DNA of 64,000 nucleotides from an uncultured Lachnospiraceae bacterium (GTDB taxonomy: Bacteria; Bacillota; Clostridia; Lachnospirales; Lachnospiraceae), in contig CAJURQ010000010.1 of the NCBI GenBank assembly GCA_910588955.1, positions 29,754 through 93,753 of the forward strand, given 5' to 3'. Below are positions 17,571 through 26,262 of the stretch, in pieces; position 1 is the first letter of the stretch, and each line of letters starts with the position of its first letter. The translations under genes and the position numbers were made by a program. The notes beneath the pieces were generated by a model. That model had not been told where the DNA came from. It searched no databases and saw only the letters and a list, made by a program, of their open reading frames with translations.

Positions 17571-19709
17571 ATGGATATTAATCAATTTCAGAAGGCAGAA
17601 AAGAATCAGCAGTATTTTTCGGGGATGCGCCCGGTTTTTAACAGGAAAGCTTTATTTACGGATATAACCGGGGACTATGTGTCGCCGATGGAGCCAAGTG
17701 CCTACGGTGAGGTTACCGTGCGTTTTCGGTCTGCCAAAAATAACATTGATAAAGTATTTTTTGTACACAAAAATGAGAAACACCTCATGTTTAAGACGGA
17801 ATCGGATGAGTACTTCGATTACTATTCACATACGGTTCAGCTTGAGGATGAGAAGCTGAGTTATTATTTTGAAGTGCATGCGGGAAGGCTGTCCTGTTTT
17901 TATGACAGACGGGGCGTCACGAAGGATACCAACGAGTATTATCATTTTCATGTTATTCCCGGCTTTAAAACTCCTGATTGGGCAAAAGGCGCGGTGTTTT
18001 ACCAGATTTACGTGGACCGTTTCTACAACGGCGATCCGACGAACGACGTGCTGACCAATGAGTACCAGTATATCGGCGATAAGACGGTCAGAGTGGAGGA
18101 CTGGGATAAGTATCCGGCGGCTATGGGCGTGCGCGAGTTCTACGGAGGCGATCTGCAGGGTGTTCTCGACAAGATGGATTATCTGCAGGACTTGGGTGTG
18201 GATGTGATTTATTTTAACCCGCTGTTCGTGTCGCCTTCCAACCACAAGTACGACATACAGGACTATGACTATATTGACCCTCATTTCGGTAAGATCGTGC
18301 ATGACGAGGGCGAGCTTTTGAAACCGGAGCAGACGGAGAACCGTTTTGCCACCCGGTATATTGATCGCATTACCAATAAGGAAAATCTGGAGGCGAGCAA
18401 CGAGCTTTTTGCGGAAGTGGTGAAAGAAGCGCACAGAAGAGGCATGAAAGTGATTCTGGACGGCGTGTTCAACCACTGCGGTTCCTTTAACAAATGGCTG
18501 GACAGGGAAAGAATATACGAAAACGCGCCCGGATACGAAAAGGGCGCCTATATTGACAAGGAAAGCCCTTACCACAATTACTTTCAGTTCCATGACGAGA
18601 ATAAGTTCCCTTACAACGGTTCCTATGACGGCTGGTGGGGTCATGACACGCTGCCGAAGCTGAATTATGAAAATTCCAGACAGCTTTTGGACTATGTGCT
18701 CTATATCGGCAGAAAATGGGTATCTCCGCCTTACAATGCGGATGGCTGGCGTCTGGACGTGGCAGCGGACTTAGGCCACACCCCGGAGTTTAACCACAAT
18801 TTTTGGAAAGAATTTCGCAGAACGGTTAAGATGGCGAATCCCGAGGCAATTATTCTGGCAGAGCATTACGGCAGTCCGCTGGACTGGCTGCAGGGTCAGG
18901 AGTGGGACACCGTTATGAATTACGATGCCTTTATGGAGCCTGTGACATGGTTTTTGACGGGGATGCAGAAACACAGCGACGACTATAGAGAAGATATGCG
19001 GGGCAACGCCGACAGTTTCTGGGGCGCCATGCGGCATCACTGCGCAGCTTTCACCATGCCGTCTCTTTTTGTGGCGATGAACGAGTTGTCCAACCATGAC
19101 CATTCCCGATTCCTTACCAGAACGAACCACAAGGTGGGCAGGACGAACACACTCGGACCGCAGGCGGCAAACGAGGGTGTGAGTAAGGCGGTGCTTCGCG
19201 AGGCGGTGGTGATCCAGATGACATGGCCTGGCGCGCCGACGATCTACTACGGGGACGAGGCGGGCGTCTGCGGATTTACGGATCCGGATAACAGGCGGAC
19301 CTATCCGTGGGGACATGAGGATAAGGAATTGATCGCCTTCCATAAGGAGATTATTCGTATTCATAAGACGCATCAGGAATTTTTGACAGGCTCCCTCAAG
19401 TATTTGGACGCCGACTACAACGTGATCGGCTACGGCAGATTCAACAGAGAGGGGCAGTCGGTAATTCTTGTCAATAACAACGACTATGAGATTACGAGGG
19501 AAGTGTCAGTCTGGTATCTGGGCATCCCGAAGGAGTGCGTGCTGAACTGCCTGATGCTGACGACGGCGGAAGGTTACTCCACGGATCCGAAGCAGTATCC
19601 CGTTATCTCCGGCAAGGTGCGGGTGACACTGCCGGCGACGTCGGCGATTGTTTTGAGGCATGAGAAGCCGAAGGAACAGCAGGAGCGGAAGTTTTTGAAG
19701 TTTTTTTGA
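17571..19709 (+). CDS. GH13 alpha-amylase family enzyme (cyclomaltodextrinase/neopullulanase type)
   Basis: The 712-residue protein has an N-terminal beta-sandwich (about 1-130) similar to the CBM34-type domain of neopullulanases. A catalytic barrel follows: VDRFYNGDP, DVIYFNPLFVSPSNHKYD, VILDGVFNHCG, the nucleophile Asp396 in DGWRLDVAADL, the acid/base Glu431 in ILAEHYG and the transition-state stabiliser Asp510 in NELSNHDHSRF. A C-terminal beta domain closes the protein. It lacks a signal peptide, so it probably acts on imported maltodextrins, cyclodextrins or pullulan fragments. A 32-base palindromic site lies directly upstream. The exact subfamily is inferred from the N-terminal domain. 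Confidence 0.9.
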   Translation: MDINQFQKAEKNQQYFSGMRPVFNRKALFTDITGDYVSPMEPSAYGEVTVRFRSAKNNIDKVFFVHKNEKHLMFKTESDEYFDYYSHTVQLEDEKLSYYFEVHAGRLSCFYDRRGVTKDTNEYYHFHVIPGFKTPDWAKGAVFYQIYVDRFYNGDPTNDVLTNEYQYIGDKTVRVEDWDKYPAAMGVREFYGGDLQGVLDKMDYLQDLGVDVIYFNPLFVSPSNHKYDIQDYDYIDPHFGKIVHDEGELLKPEQTENRFATRYIDRITNKENLEASNELFAEVVKEAHRRGMKVILDGVFNHCGSFNKWLDRERIYENAPGYEKGAYIDKESPYHNYFQFHDENKFPYNGSYDGWWGHDTLPKLNYENSRQLLDYVLYIGRKWVSPPYNADGWRLDVAADLGHTPEFNHNFWKEFRRTVKMANPEAIILAEHYGSPLDWLQGQEWDTVMNYDAFMEPVTWFLTGMQKHSDDYREDMRGNADSFWGAMRHHCAAFTMPSLFVAMNELSNHDHSRFLTRTNHKVGRTNTLGPQAANEGVSKAVLREAVVIQMTWPGAPTIYYGDEAGVCGFTDPDNRRTYPWGHEDKELIAFHKEIIRIHKTHQEFLTGSLKYLDADYNVIGYGRFNREGQSVILVNNNDYEITREVSVWYLGIPKECVLNCLMLTTAEGYSTDPKQYPVISGKVRVTLPATSAIVLRHEKPKEQQERKFLKFF

Positions 19710-19720
19710 GAGGCACGATA

Positions 19721-21001
19721 ATGAAGATACTGAAGAATATTATAACAGGGATAGGTGTCATAGCGGCTTTGCTGTGCGCCCTCATTATATTCTCCGCCGT
19801 GAATCCGGGTATTACGCAGACCCTTTCCTCCCTGCTTTCGGGCGACGGGCTTCCCTCGAAGGAGGAGTCCGGGGAGGAATCTGAAGCGATGGAAGAGCCG
19901 GAAGCGTTTGGTGATGAAGGGGCATCGGATTTTGATATGCCGTCCGATGCGTTCACTGACACCGAGGGAGAAGAGGAAACGTCGGAAGACGATTCTATGC
20001 TGCCGGAGGAAGACGAGGAGACAGGCGCCGAACAGATCGTGCAGCGTCAGCCTGAGGAGCCGGAAAGAAGCGGTTCCGAATCGGAAAGCGATGGAGGGCG
20101 CGTCGTTGGTATGAACGGTTATGAGCCGCCGTCTGAGTCGGGGGTGAGTGTCCCCGAGGCGGTCAGCGGCAAATCCGGCTACCAGCCCATCACGGAGAAA
20201 TCTGAGGAGCTGCCGGATGCGGAGGGTGGCGAGTATACAAGCGATCTGGGTTACGGCGAGACGGGTGATAATCTGTCTTTCGATTCTATTTTTTATCCCT
20301 ATTATCAGATGTTAGACCCGAAAGGGCAACATCTATACCGGCAGATTTATGCCAATGCAGCCGCGTACAACGCGGCTTTTGTACCCATTGAGGCAGTGCC
20401 GGTGTCAGAGCTTAAGGATGTGATTATGGCGGTGTACAACGATCACCCCGAACTTTTCTGGCTCAACACGGTGTTTACCTGCAAGTATGACCAGAATAAA
20501 ATCTGCGCCGAGCTGGAGCTGGAATTTAACATGACGCTGGAGGAGCTTACCCCGGCTTCCAGAACGTTTTATAACATCACCAATGAGATCCTGTCGCAGG
20601 TACAGGGATTAAGTGTGAATGAGAAGGAGAGACGGCTGCACGATATTCTGATTGATCGGGTTGAGTACGACAAGGGCGTGGATAAAAACCAGAGCGCCTA
20701 CAGCGCGCTGGTGGACGGAAAGAGCGTGTGCGCGGGATACGCCAGAGCTTACCAGTACCTGATGCAGCGGACAGGGATTCCCTGTTTTTACTGCACAGGC
20801 TATGCGGGGACGGATCATGCATGGAATATTGTGGGTCTTGACGACGGCTACTACAATGTGGATGTGACATGGGACGATACGGAAGGCGGTCAGTACGATT
20901 ATTTCAATAAGACGGATGAAGCTTACGCAGACACCCATGTGAGACGGGAGTTGTCGGTGAATCTGCCGAAGTGCGAGGGGCAGCGGTATGCGGTTCAGTG
21001 A
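19721..21001 (+). CDS. Membrane-anchored transglutaminase-like (cysteine peptidase fold) protein
   Basis: The 426-residue protein has one N-terminal transmembrane helix (about 8-28, IITGIGVIAALLCALIIFSA) and a long acidic, probably disordered spacer to about residue 175. The extracellular C-terminal domain shows the transglutaminase-core triad context: SVCAGYARAYQYLM (Cys), TDHAWNIV (His) and YNVDVTWDD (Asp). Bacterial proteins of this kind are thought to be wall-located peptidases or crosslinkers, but a substrate cannot be assigned. ATG at 19721 follows AGAGG; the preceding GH13 stop is 11 nt upstream, so the two may be co-transcribed. Confidence 0.8.
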   Translation: MKILKNIITGIGVIAALLCALIIFSAVNPGITQTLSSLLSGDGLPSKEESGEESEAMEEPEAFGDEGASDFDMPSDAFTDTEGEEETSEDDSMLPEEDEETGAEQIVQRQPEEPERSGSESESDGGRVVGMNGYEPPSESGVSVPEAVSGKSGYQPITEKSEELPDAEGGEYTSDLGYGETGDNLSFDSIFYPYYQMLDPKGQHLYRQIYANAAAYNAAFVPIEAVPVSELKDVIMAVYNDHPELFWLNTVFTCKYDQNKICAELELEFNMTLEELTPASRTFYNITNEILSQVQGLSVNEKERRLHDILIDRVEYDKGVDKNQSAYSALVDGKSVCAGYARAYQYLMQRTGIPCFYCTGYAGTDHAWNIVGLDDGYYNVDVTWDDTEGGQYDYFNKTDEAYADTHVRRELSVNLPKCEGQRYAVQ

Positions 21002-21344
21002 TGGCATCATATGCTCGGAAGATGCCAGTCATGTGCGGACCGGGGCGGAACAGGAACTGCTTGCCTACGAAGTGCTCTCTGTGGTGGAGGAGATTCCGCC
21101 GGGAAAGGTGGCGTCTTACGGACAGATCGCAAGACTGGTGGGCAGGGAGAGGAACGCGAGGCTGGTGGGTAAAATTTTAAGCCGGGCGGAATTTTTCGGG
21201 AATTACCCGTGCCACAGGGTGGTCAATTACGCCGGAAGGACAGCGCCGAATTGGCGGGAGCAGAGGGAGCTGTTGGAGAAAGAGGGCATTGTTTTTAAGG
21301 AGAACGGGTGCGTGGATATGAGGAAGTGTCAGTGGGAGTGCTGA
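20988..21344 (+). CDS. MGMT-family methyltransferase / alkyltransferase-like DNA protein
   Basis: The 118-residue protein covers only the DNA-binding C-terminal domain of O6-alkylguanine-DNA alkyltransferases: VVEEIPPGKVASYGQIARLVG (helix-turn-helix) and the active-site motif PCHRVV. Alkyltransferase-like proteins of this length usually have Trp or Ala instead of Cys, so retention of Cys suggests real methyl-acceptor activity or a short Ogt. The segment after it (NYAGRTAPNWREQRELLEKEGI) is typical of the short family. It overlaps the previous gene by 14 bases, and GAGGGG precedes the ATG. Confidence 0.85.
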   Translation: MRFSDGIICSEDASHVRTGAEQELLAYEVLSVVEEIPPGKVASYGQIARLVGRERNARLVGKILSRAEFFGNYPCHRVVNYAGRTAPNWREQRELLEKEGIVFKENGCVDMRKCQWEC

Positions 21345-21360
21345 GAGGCGCTCCCGTTTT

Positions 21361-21384
21361 GCGCGTATAAGCAGAGTCAGAAAG
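21361..21384. repeat. Partial copy of the dispersed repeat (left arm)
   Basis: GCGTATAAGCAGAGTCAGAA is identical to the left arm region at 10239. No right arm is present here. Confidence 0.7.
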
Positions 21385-21420
21385 CGTCAGGGACAGGTGG
21401 CATGCAAGGGTAAAGTTTTA

Positions 21421-21512
21421 AAGAATTGCAGATTTCGTAAAAAACAGCATTAAAAGAATTGCGATTTTCGTGAAAAAGTCGGGAATAAGAATTGTGATTT
21501 TCGGGAAAGTAT
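21421..21512. repeat. Three tandem 33-bp repeats before the threonine aldolase gene
   Basis: Imperfect repeats start at 21421, 21454 and 21487, exactly 33 bases apart. Each begins AAGAATTG, followed by a GATTTTCGTGAAAA-like core. The array ends about 60 nt before the next start codon, so it overlaps or abuts the promoter region. Confidence 0.75.
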
Positions 21513-21570
21513 GATATTCTGGGATATCCGATAGCACATATTTTTATATCAGAGAAAAGAGGAATAACGC

Positions 21571-22599
21571 ATGTTATCATTTGAGAGCGATTATATCCAA
21601 GGAGCGCATGAAAAAATATTAGAGCGTCTTGCCAAGACGAACCGGGAACCTCTTTCCGGCTACGGCAATGACAAATATTGCGAGAGCGCGAAAGAAAAAA
21701 TCAGACAGGCTTGCGGTTGCGAGGAGGCTGAAATTTTTTTCCTGACAGGCGGCACCCAGACCAACCAGATCGTCATCAGTTCCATGCTGAAATCCTACGA
21801 GGGTGTGGCTGCCGCTGAGACGGGGCATGTCAGCGTCCACGAGGCGGGAGCGATTGAGCACAGCGGACACAAGGTGCTCACCATTCCGGGGCACGAGGGA
21901 AAGATAAAGGCGGAGGAACTGGCGGCTTACTTAAAGGCTTACTGGGAAGACTCCAGCCACGAGCATATGGTGTTCCCGGGCATGGTTTACATTTCCCATC
22001 CCACGGAGTACGGTACATTGTATACAGAGAGAGAACTTGCGGATATAGCGGGGGTGTGCGGCGAATACAGCATTCCGCTGTATCTGGACGGCGCAAGGCT
22101 TGGCTATGGGCTGATGAGCCGGGAGACGGATGTAACGCTTGCGAAGATCGCCAAATACTGTGATGTGTTTTACATTGGCGGCACGAAGGTAGGGGCGCTC
22201 TGCGGGGAGGCATTGGTGTTTCCGAAGAAAAATATGCCGGCGCATTTTCTGACGCTGGTCAAGCAGAAAGGCGGGCTGCTCGCGAAAGGGCGGCTTCTGG
22301 GCGTGCAGTTTGACACGCTTTTTACGGACGATCTGTATTTCCGGATCAGCGCCCATGCAATTGAGATGGCGGAGAGGATGAAAGAAATGTTCCGGGAAAA
22401 GGGAAAGCGGTTTTTCCTCGACTCCCCGACGAACCAGCAGTTTCTTATTTTGGAGGACGGGGAGCTGGCGCGGCTGAAGGAACAGGTCAATTTCGATATT
22501 TGGGAGCGGTACGACGAGGGACATACGGTCGTGCGTTTTGCCACAAGCTGGGCGACGGAGCCGGAGGATTTGGAAAAACTGCGGGAAATCATGCCGTAA
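21571..22599 (+). CDS. ltaE: PLP-dependent threonine aldolase / beta-eliminating lyase
   Basis: A fold-type I PLP enzyme of 342 residues, the usual length for low-specificity L-threonine aldolase, which splits threonine or allo-threonine to glycine and acetaldehyde. Visible are TGGTQTNQI near the cofactor phosphate site, the HISVHEAGAIE-like segment HVSVHEAGAIEHSGHKV, the PLP-binding YLDGARLGYG and the Schiff-base lysine in YIGGTKVGALCGEA. Some members act on other beta-hydroxy amino acids, so substrate is not certain. AGAGG lies before the ATG. The unusual 33-bp tandem repeats upstream may control it. Confidence 0.85.
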   Translation: MLSFESDYIQGAHEKILERLAKTNREPLSGYGNDKYCESAKEKIRQACGCEEAEIFFLTGGTQTNQIVISSMLKSYEGVAAAETGHVSVHEAGAIEHSGHKVLTIPGHEGKIKAEELAAYLKAYWEDSSHEHMVFPGMVYISHPTEYGTLYTERELADIAGVCGEYSIPLYLDGARLGYGLMSRETDVTLAKIAKYCDVFYIGGTKVGALCGEALVFPKKNMPAHFLTLVKQKGGLLAKGRLLGVQFDTLFTDDLYFRISAHAIEMAERMKEMFREKGKRFFLDSPTNQQFLILEDGELARLKEQVNFDIWERYDEGHTVVRFATSWATEPEDLEKLREIMP

Positions 22600-22686
22600 A
22601 ATGAAACCGAAATAGCAGGTGAGAGGTATTAAAGATAGAGAACCTTGTCTGTCCTGGACAGACGGGTTGGCGCAAAGAGGTCATAT

Positions 22687-23178
22687 ATGACAAAAGAGGG
22701 ACAGATAACGGCGGATGCCGCGATAGACCGCTATGCGGATATGGTGTATCGACTGGCGTTGTCACAGATGAAAAACAAAACCGATGCGGACGATCTCTTT
22801 CAGGAGGTTTTTATCCGTCTGGTCAGCAACGTGGAAAAGCTGGAATCATGGGAACATGTGAAGGCGTGGCTGATCCGGGTGACGATCAACTGCGCGAAGA
22901 AACACTTTGATCTGTATTGGAACAAAAACGTGGACTATATAGAGGATGAGGAGCGGGTCAGAGGAGAGGAGGCTTACGAGCCGCCGGACGATGAGCCCGT
23001 CAGGAGTGCGGTGGCAAAACTTCCGCCCAAGTACCGGCTGGCGGTGCACCTGTTTTATTATGAGGAGCTCTCTGTGGCGGAGATTGCCGAGCAGACTGGG
23101 CAGAAGGAGGGCACCGTCAAGTCACAGCTCCACCGGGCAAGAGAGATGCTAAAGGAAATGCTGGCGGATTCGGGATAA
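22687..23178 (+). CDS. ECF-type RNA polymerase sigma factor
   Basis: The 163-residue protein has sigma region 2 (YRLALSQMKNKTDADDLFQEVFIRL, HVKAWLIRVTINCAK) and region 4 (LPPKYRLAVHLFYYEELSVAEIAEQTGQKEGTVKSQLHRAREML), the two-domain layout of extracytoplasmic-function sigma factors. ATG at 22687 is preferred because AGAGG precedes it; an upstream in-frame TTG at 22645 lacks a site. The next gene encodes a single-pass membrane protein that probably acts as its anti-sigma factor. Confidence 0.92.
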   Translation: MTKEGQITADAAIDRYADMVYRLALSQMKNKTDADDLFQEVFIRLVSNVEKLESWEHVKAWLIRVTINCAKKHFDLYWNKNVDYIEDEERVRGEEAYEPPDDEPVRSAVAKLPPKYRLAVHLFYYEELSVAEIAEQTGQKEGTVKSQLHRAREMLKEMLADSG

Positions 23179-23252
23179 GAAAAGGCTTCCGGCACAGGAT
23201 AAAAAGATTGACAGTTACAAACCGGGTGACAAAACAAAAAGGAAATCTATAT

Positions 23253-24155
23253 ATGGTGATGGAACAATATAAAGAGCAGTACAAAAAAGAAACAGAACAG
23301 ATACACGCACCCGCAGAATTGATTGCGAAAACTAAGGCGGCAATGCGCGAGGAAGAGGCGCGGATTCACCGGGAGCTTGCACTGCAGGATACCGGAGCGG
23401 GACGCAAAGGGGTGTCAGCGAGGGGCTTTAGTATTCGCAAGTGGGCGTATCCCCTGACGGCGGCGGCAGCGCTGTTGATTCTGGTGTCTGTGTCCGCGAT
23501 GATGCGGGGATTGAAGTCCGGGGATATGTCTATGAGTGGAGCGCCTGCCAGCGATACGGCGATGGAATCAGAGTCTTCCGCAATGTCCGGCGCGGATTTG
23601 GACGGCGGCATGGCGGCAGCCGGGGCGGCGATGGATATGGCGGAAGGCGCGGAGGTAACAGAGGAAGCGTTTGCGGATGAGATGATGACTGCGGAGGCGG
23701 ATATGGCGGTGGCTCCTGCGGCTGAGAGTGACAGTATATCCGAAGAAATGGCGGCAGTAGAAAACGCAGTTTCCGACACGACGGGATTTGCGGAAAGCGC
23801 GGAAGATGCCGTTGTAGAAAGCGGGGAATCGAAGGAAGCGGAGAAGAAATTCAGCGATACGGAAAGAAGCATGGCGGAGGAAGCGACTCCTGCGGAGGGC
23901 GGAGCTCAGAGCGGCAGCGCGGCGGCTGAGAGTATTACGATAGAAAAAGCGGCGAAAAAGCCGGACTTCTGTGCGAGTCCCGACACCGAAACCCATGTTT
24001 TTAAAGGACAGACATTTCGAGTAGCGGAAACGGAAGACGGCTGGGAGGCATACGCGGAAACAAAGGACGGCGGCAAGTACGTGATCCGTGGGGAGGCGGA
24101 GGATCTGGAGACATTTTTTGAGATGGGGTATCGGAAGCTTTTGGAACAGAAATAA
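23253..24155 (+). CDS. Probable membrane-bound anti-sigma factor with Ala/Glu/Met-rich outer region
   Basis: The 300-residue protein has a cytoplasmic helical N-terminus of about 65 residues (HAPAELIAKTKAAMREEEARI), one transmembrane helix (WAYPLTAAAALLILVSVSA) and an outside region of about 150 residues of low complexity rich in Ala, Glu, Ser and Met. A compact C-terminal segment follows (FKGQTFRVAETEDGWEAYAE, GEAEDLETFFEMGYRKLLE). The order after the ECF sigma gene is the classic sigma/anti-sigma arrangement, although no zinc-binding HxxxCxxC is seen. ATG at 23253 follows AAAGGAAAT; the frame is open further upstream to 23208. A terminator follows. Confidence 0.7.
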   Translation: MVMEQYKEQYKKETEQIHAPAELIAKTKAAMREEEARIHRELALQDTGAGRKGVSARGFSIRKWAYPLTAAAALLILVSVSAMMRGLKSGDMSMSGAPASDTAMESESSAMSGADLDGGMAAAGAAMDMAEGAEVTEEAFADEMMTAEADMAVAPAAESDSISEEMAAVENAVSDTTGFAESAEDAVVESGESKEAEKKFSDTERSMAEEATPAEGGAQSGSAAAESITIEKAAKKPDFCASPDTETHVFKGQTFRVAETEDGWEAYAETKDGGKYVIRGEAEDLETFFEMGYRKLLEQK

Positions 24156-24160
24156 TAATC

Positions 24161-24198
24161 ATCGGGCAGAGAAAATTTTTCCTCTGTCCGATTTTTTT
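24161..24198 (+). terminator. Terminator after the anti-sigma gene
   Basis: Arms ATCGGGCAGAGAAAA and TTTTCCTCTGTCCGAT (small mismatch) are followed by a T-run. Confidence 0.9.
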
Positions 24199-24301
24199 GC
24201 AACCTTTTTCTTCCACAAACGGTATTATGGATATAAGGACAATTAATCAGTGTCCGGGGAGGATTGGGGCGGTCGGACCGCCCGGAACGGAGGAGAAAGG
24301 T

Positions 24302-26197
24302 ATGAAAAAGAATGTGGAAAAACTGATGGTATTGGGAATGGCGGGAGTTCTCCTGCTTACAGGATGCGGCGGGCATGATGAAACGTCCGCGCCGGCGTGG
24401 ACGGATGGAACGGTTAGTCAGGAAGCGCCGACGGAATCATCATGGGGACTGCCGGGGGCAGACTACGGAGATGCGGAGGGAGAAGCAGCGGACAGCGGCG
24501 CAGAAAGTCCGTCAGGAATGACAGATATGTCAGAAGACGCGGCGGTAGAAAATTCTGCCGAAGCAGAATACGATTTGCTGACAGAGGAGGCGACGACGGG
24601 CGAGGCAGAGAAATACGCGGATATCGCGGAGACGCCGCAGGACAGCTATGACAGAAGCGGGGCGGCAAAGAAGGAAGACATGGAGGATTTATATGCCAAA
24701 GGCGACACGCCCGACGGCTATCTTGGCTCCTGCTATGAGTTTGACGAGGAAATGGATGAGAGGGTTAATCAGGAGGAGTACAGCAAGTGGGAGGAGCAGG
24801 GATTCTTTTCCGTGATGGACCAGCCGCTTTCCACCTTTGCCGCAGATGTGGACACGGCGTCCTACAGCAATATGCGCCGTCTGATTCGGGAGGGCTATGA
24901 TTTGGAGAGCCTGCCGGAAGGCGCGGTCAGAATTGAGGAGATGCTGAATTACTTCACTTACGATTACGAAGAACCCGTGGGGCAGGAGCCTTTCGGGGTG
25001 ACGACGCAGATTGGTCGCTGCCCGTGGAATGAGGAGGCAGAGCTTTTGATGGTCGGGTTAAAGACGGAGGATATTAATTATGAGCAGGCGCCCGCGTCCA
25101 ATCTCGTGTTTCTGCTGGACGTTTCCGGTTCTATGGGAGAACCCGATAAGCTGCCGCTCTTGCAGGAGGCTTTTGCGGAGCTTACGGACAATCTCCGCCG
25201 TAAGGACAGGATTTCCATTGTGACTTATGCGTCGGAGGACACGATTGTGCTGGAGGGCGCAAACGGAAGTGAGAAGCGGAAAATAAAGCAGGCGTTAGGC
25301 GGCTTGAAGCCAAGCGGCGGCACTTGGGGCAGCAGGGGAATTGAGACGGCGTACTCACTGGCGGAGGAAAACTTTGTCATAGGCGGCAACAATCGCGTGA
25401 TTCTGGCGACGGACGGCGACCTGAATATCGGCATGACCACCGAGGAGGAGCTGCAAGAACTGATTTCCAAGAAAAAAGAGACCGGGATTTTCCTGTCTGT
25501 GCTTGGTTTCGGGACGGATAATATCAAAGACAATAAGATGGAAACGCTGGCGGACAAGGGAAACGGCAACTATGCCTACATAGATTGTATGCAGGAGGCG
25601 AAGAAGGTGTTGTCGGAGGAGATGACAGCCATGCTTCTGACGGTCTGCAAGGATGTAAAGCTGCAGGTAGAGTTTAATCCGGAACTGGTGGAGGCTTATC
25701 GGCTTCTGGGGTATGATAACAGGGTGCTGGACAGAAAGGACTTTCATGACGATACAAAGGACGGCGGGGAAATCGGAGCCGGGCACAGCGTGACGGCGCT
25801 CTATGAGATCGTACTGCGGGAGCCTTTGCAGGGCGGCATGGCGGAAGATGAGATTGACGATCTGAAATACGGAGACGAGTACAGAAAAAGGGCTGGTGAG
25901 ACGCCGACAAAGAATCAGAAATACAAGGAGTGGCTGACGGTCAGCATCCGCTATAAAAAGCCTGCCGAGAGCAAGAGCGAGCTTTTGGAGTACCCGATCG
26001 GGTATGACAGCTATTCGGAAAAGCCCTCCAACGATTTCCAGTTTGCGGCGGCAGTGGCGGAGTTCGGTCTGCTTGCGTCCCACAGCGAGTTTCCGGAGGA
26101 TGCGTCCGTGGAACGGGTCATAAAAACCGTCAAAAAGCTGGATTTAAAGGATACTTATAAAAGGGAATTTTTGGATCTGGTGGAGGAAGTGAGATAG
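24302..26197 (+). CDS. VWA-domain lipoprotein (YfbK-like)
   Basis: The 631-residue protein has a lipoprotein signal with lipobox LLTGC (Cys22). An acidic linker runs to about residue 125, followed by a YfbK-type N-terminal domain (PLSTFAADVDTASYSNMRRLI) and a von Willebrand A domain with MIDAS motif DVSGS (Asp273-Ser277) and LATDGDLNIG. A C-terminal domain of the DUF3520 type follows (VELKYGDEYR-like, FAAAVAEFGLLASHSEF). Such proteins are membrane-exposed metal-dependent binding proteins of unclear role. ATG at 24302 has AGGAGAAAGG before it. Its place directly after the ECF sigma/anti-sigma pair suggests it is a target of that sigma factor. Confidence 0.88.
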   Translation: MKKNVEKLMVLGMAGVLLLTGCGGHDETSAPAWTDGTVSQEAPTESSWGLPGADYGDAEGEAADSGAESPSGMTDMSEDAAVENSAEAEYDLLTEEATTGEAEKYADIAETPQDSYDRSGAAKKEDMEDLYAKGDTPDGYLGSCYEFDEEMDERVNQEEYSKWEEQGFFSVMDQPLSTFAADVDTASYSNMRRLIREGYDLESLPEGAVRIEEMLNYFTYDYEEPVGQEPFGVTTQIGRCPWNEEAELLMVGLKTEDINYEQAPASNLVFLLDVSGSMGEPDKLPLLQEAFAELTDNLRRKDRISIVTYASEDTIVLEGANGSEKRKIKQALGGLKPSGGTWGSRGIETAYSLAEENFVIGGNNRVILATDGDLNIGMTTEEELQELISKKKETGIFLSVLGFGTDNIKDNKMETLADKGNGNYAYIDCMQEAKKVLSEEMTAMLLTVCKDVKLQVEFNPELVEAYRLLGYDNRVLDRKDFHDDTKDGGEIGAGHSVTALYEIVLREPLQGGMAEDEIDDLKYGDEYRKRAGETPTKNQKYKEWLTVSIRYKKPAESKSELLEYPIGYDSYSEKPSNDFQFAAAVAEFGLLASHSEFPEDASVERVIKTVKKLDLKDTYKREFLDLVEEVR

Positions 26198-26240
26198 AAA
26201 AGGGGCAGGACGGTATTTGACATCCGTCCTGCCCCTTTCT
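26197..26240. terminator. Bidirectional terminator between the VWA and Hsp20 genes
   Basis: Arms AAAGGGGCAGGACGG and CCGTCCTGCCCCTTT form a 15-bp stem between convergent genes; A- and T-runs flank it on both sides. Confidence 0.92.
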
Positions 26241-26262
26241 TATGAGGGGGTAAGAATTTTTA

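Noticed and set aside
21421..21512. CRISPR array
   Set aside because: Only three repeats are present, they are contiguous without true spacers, imperfect and AT-rich, and there are no cas genes.
22645..22686. Upstream TTG start for the ECF sigma factor
   Set aside because: No ribosome site, and the extra residues do not belong to sigma region 2; ATG at 22687 has a proper site.
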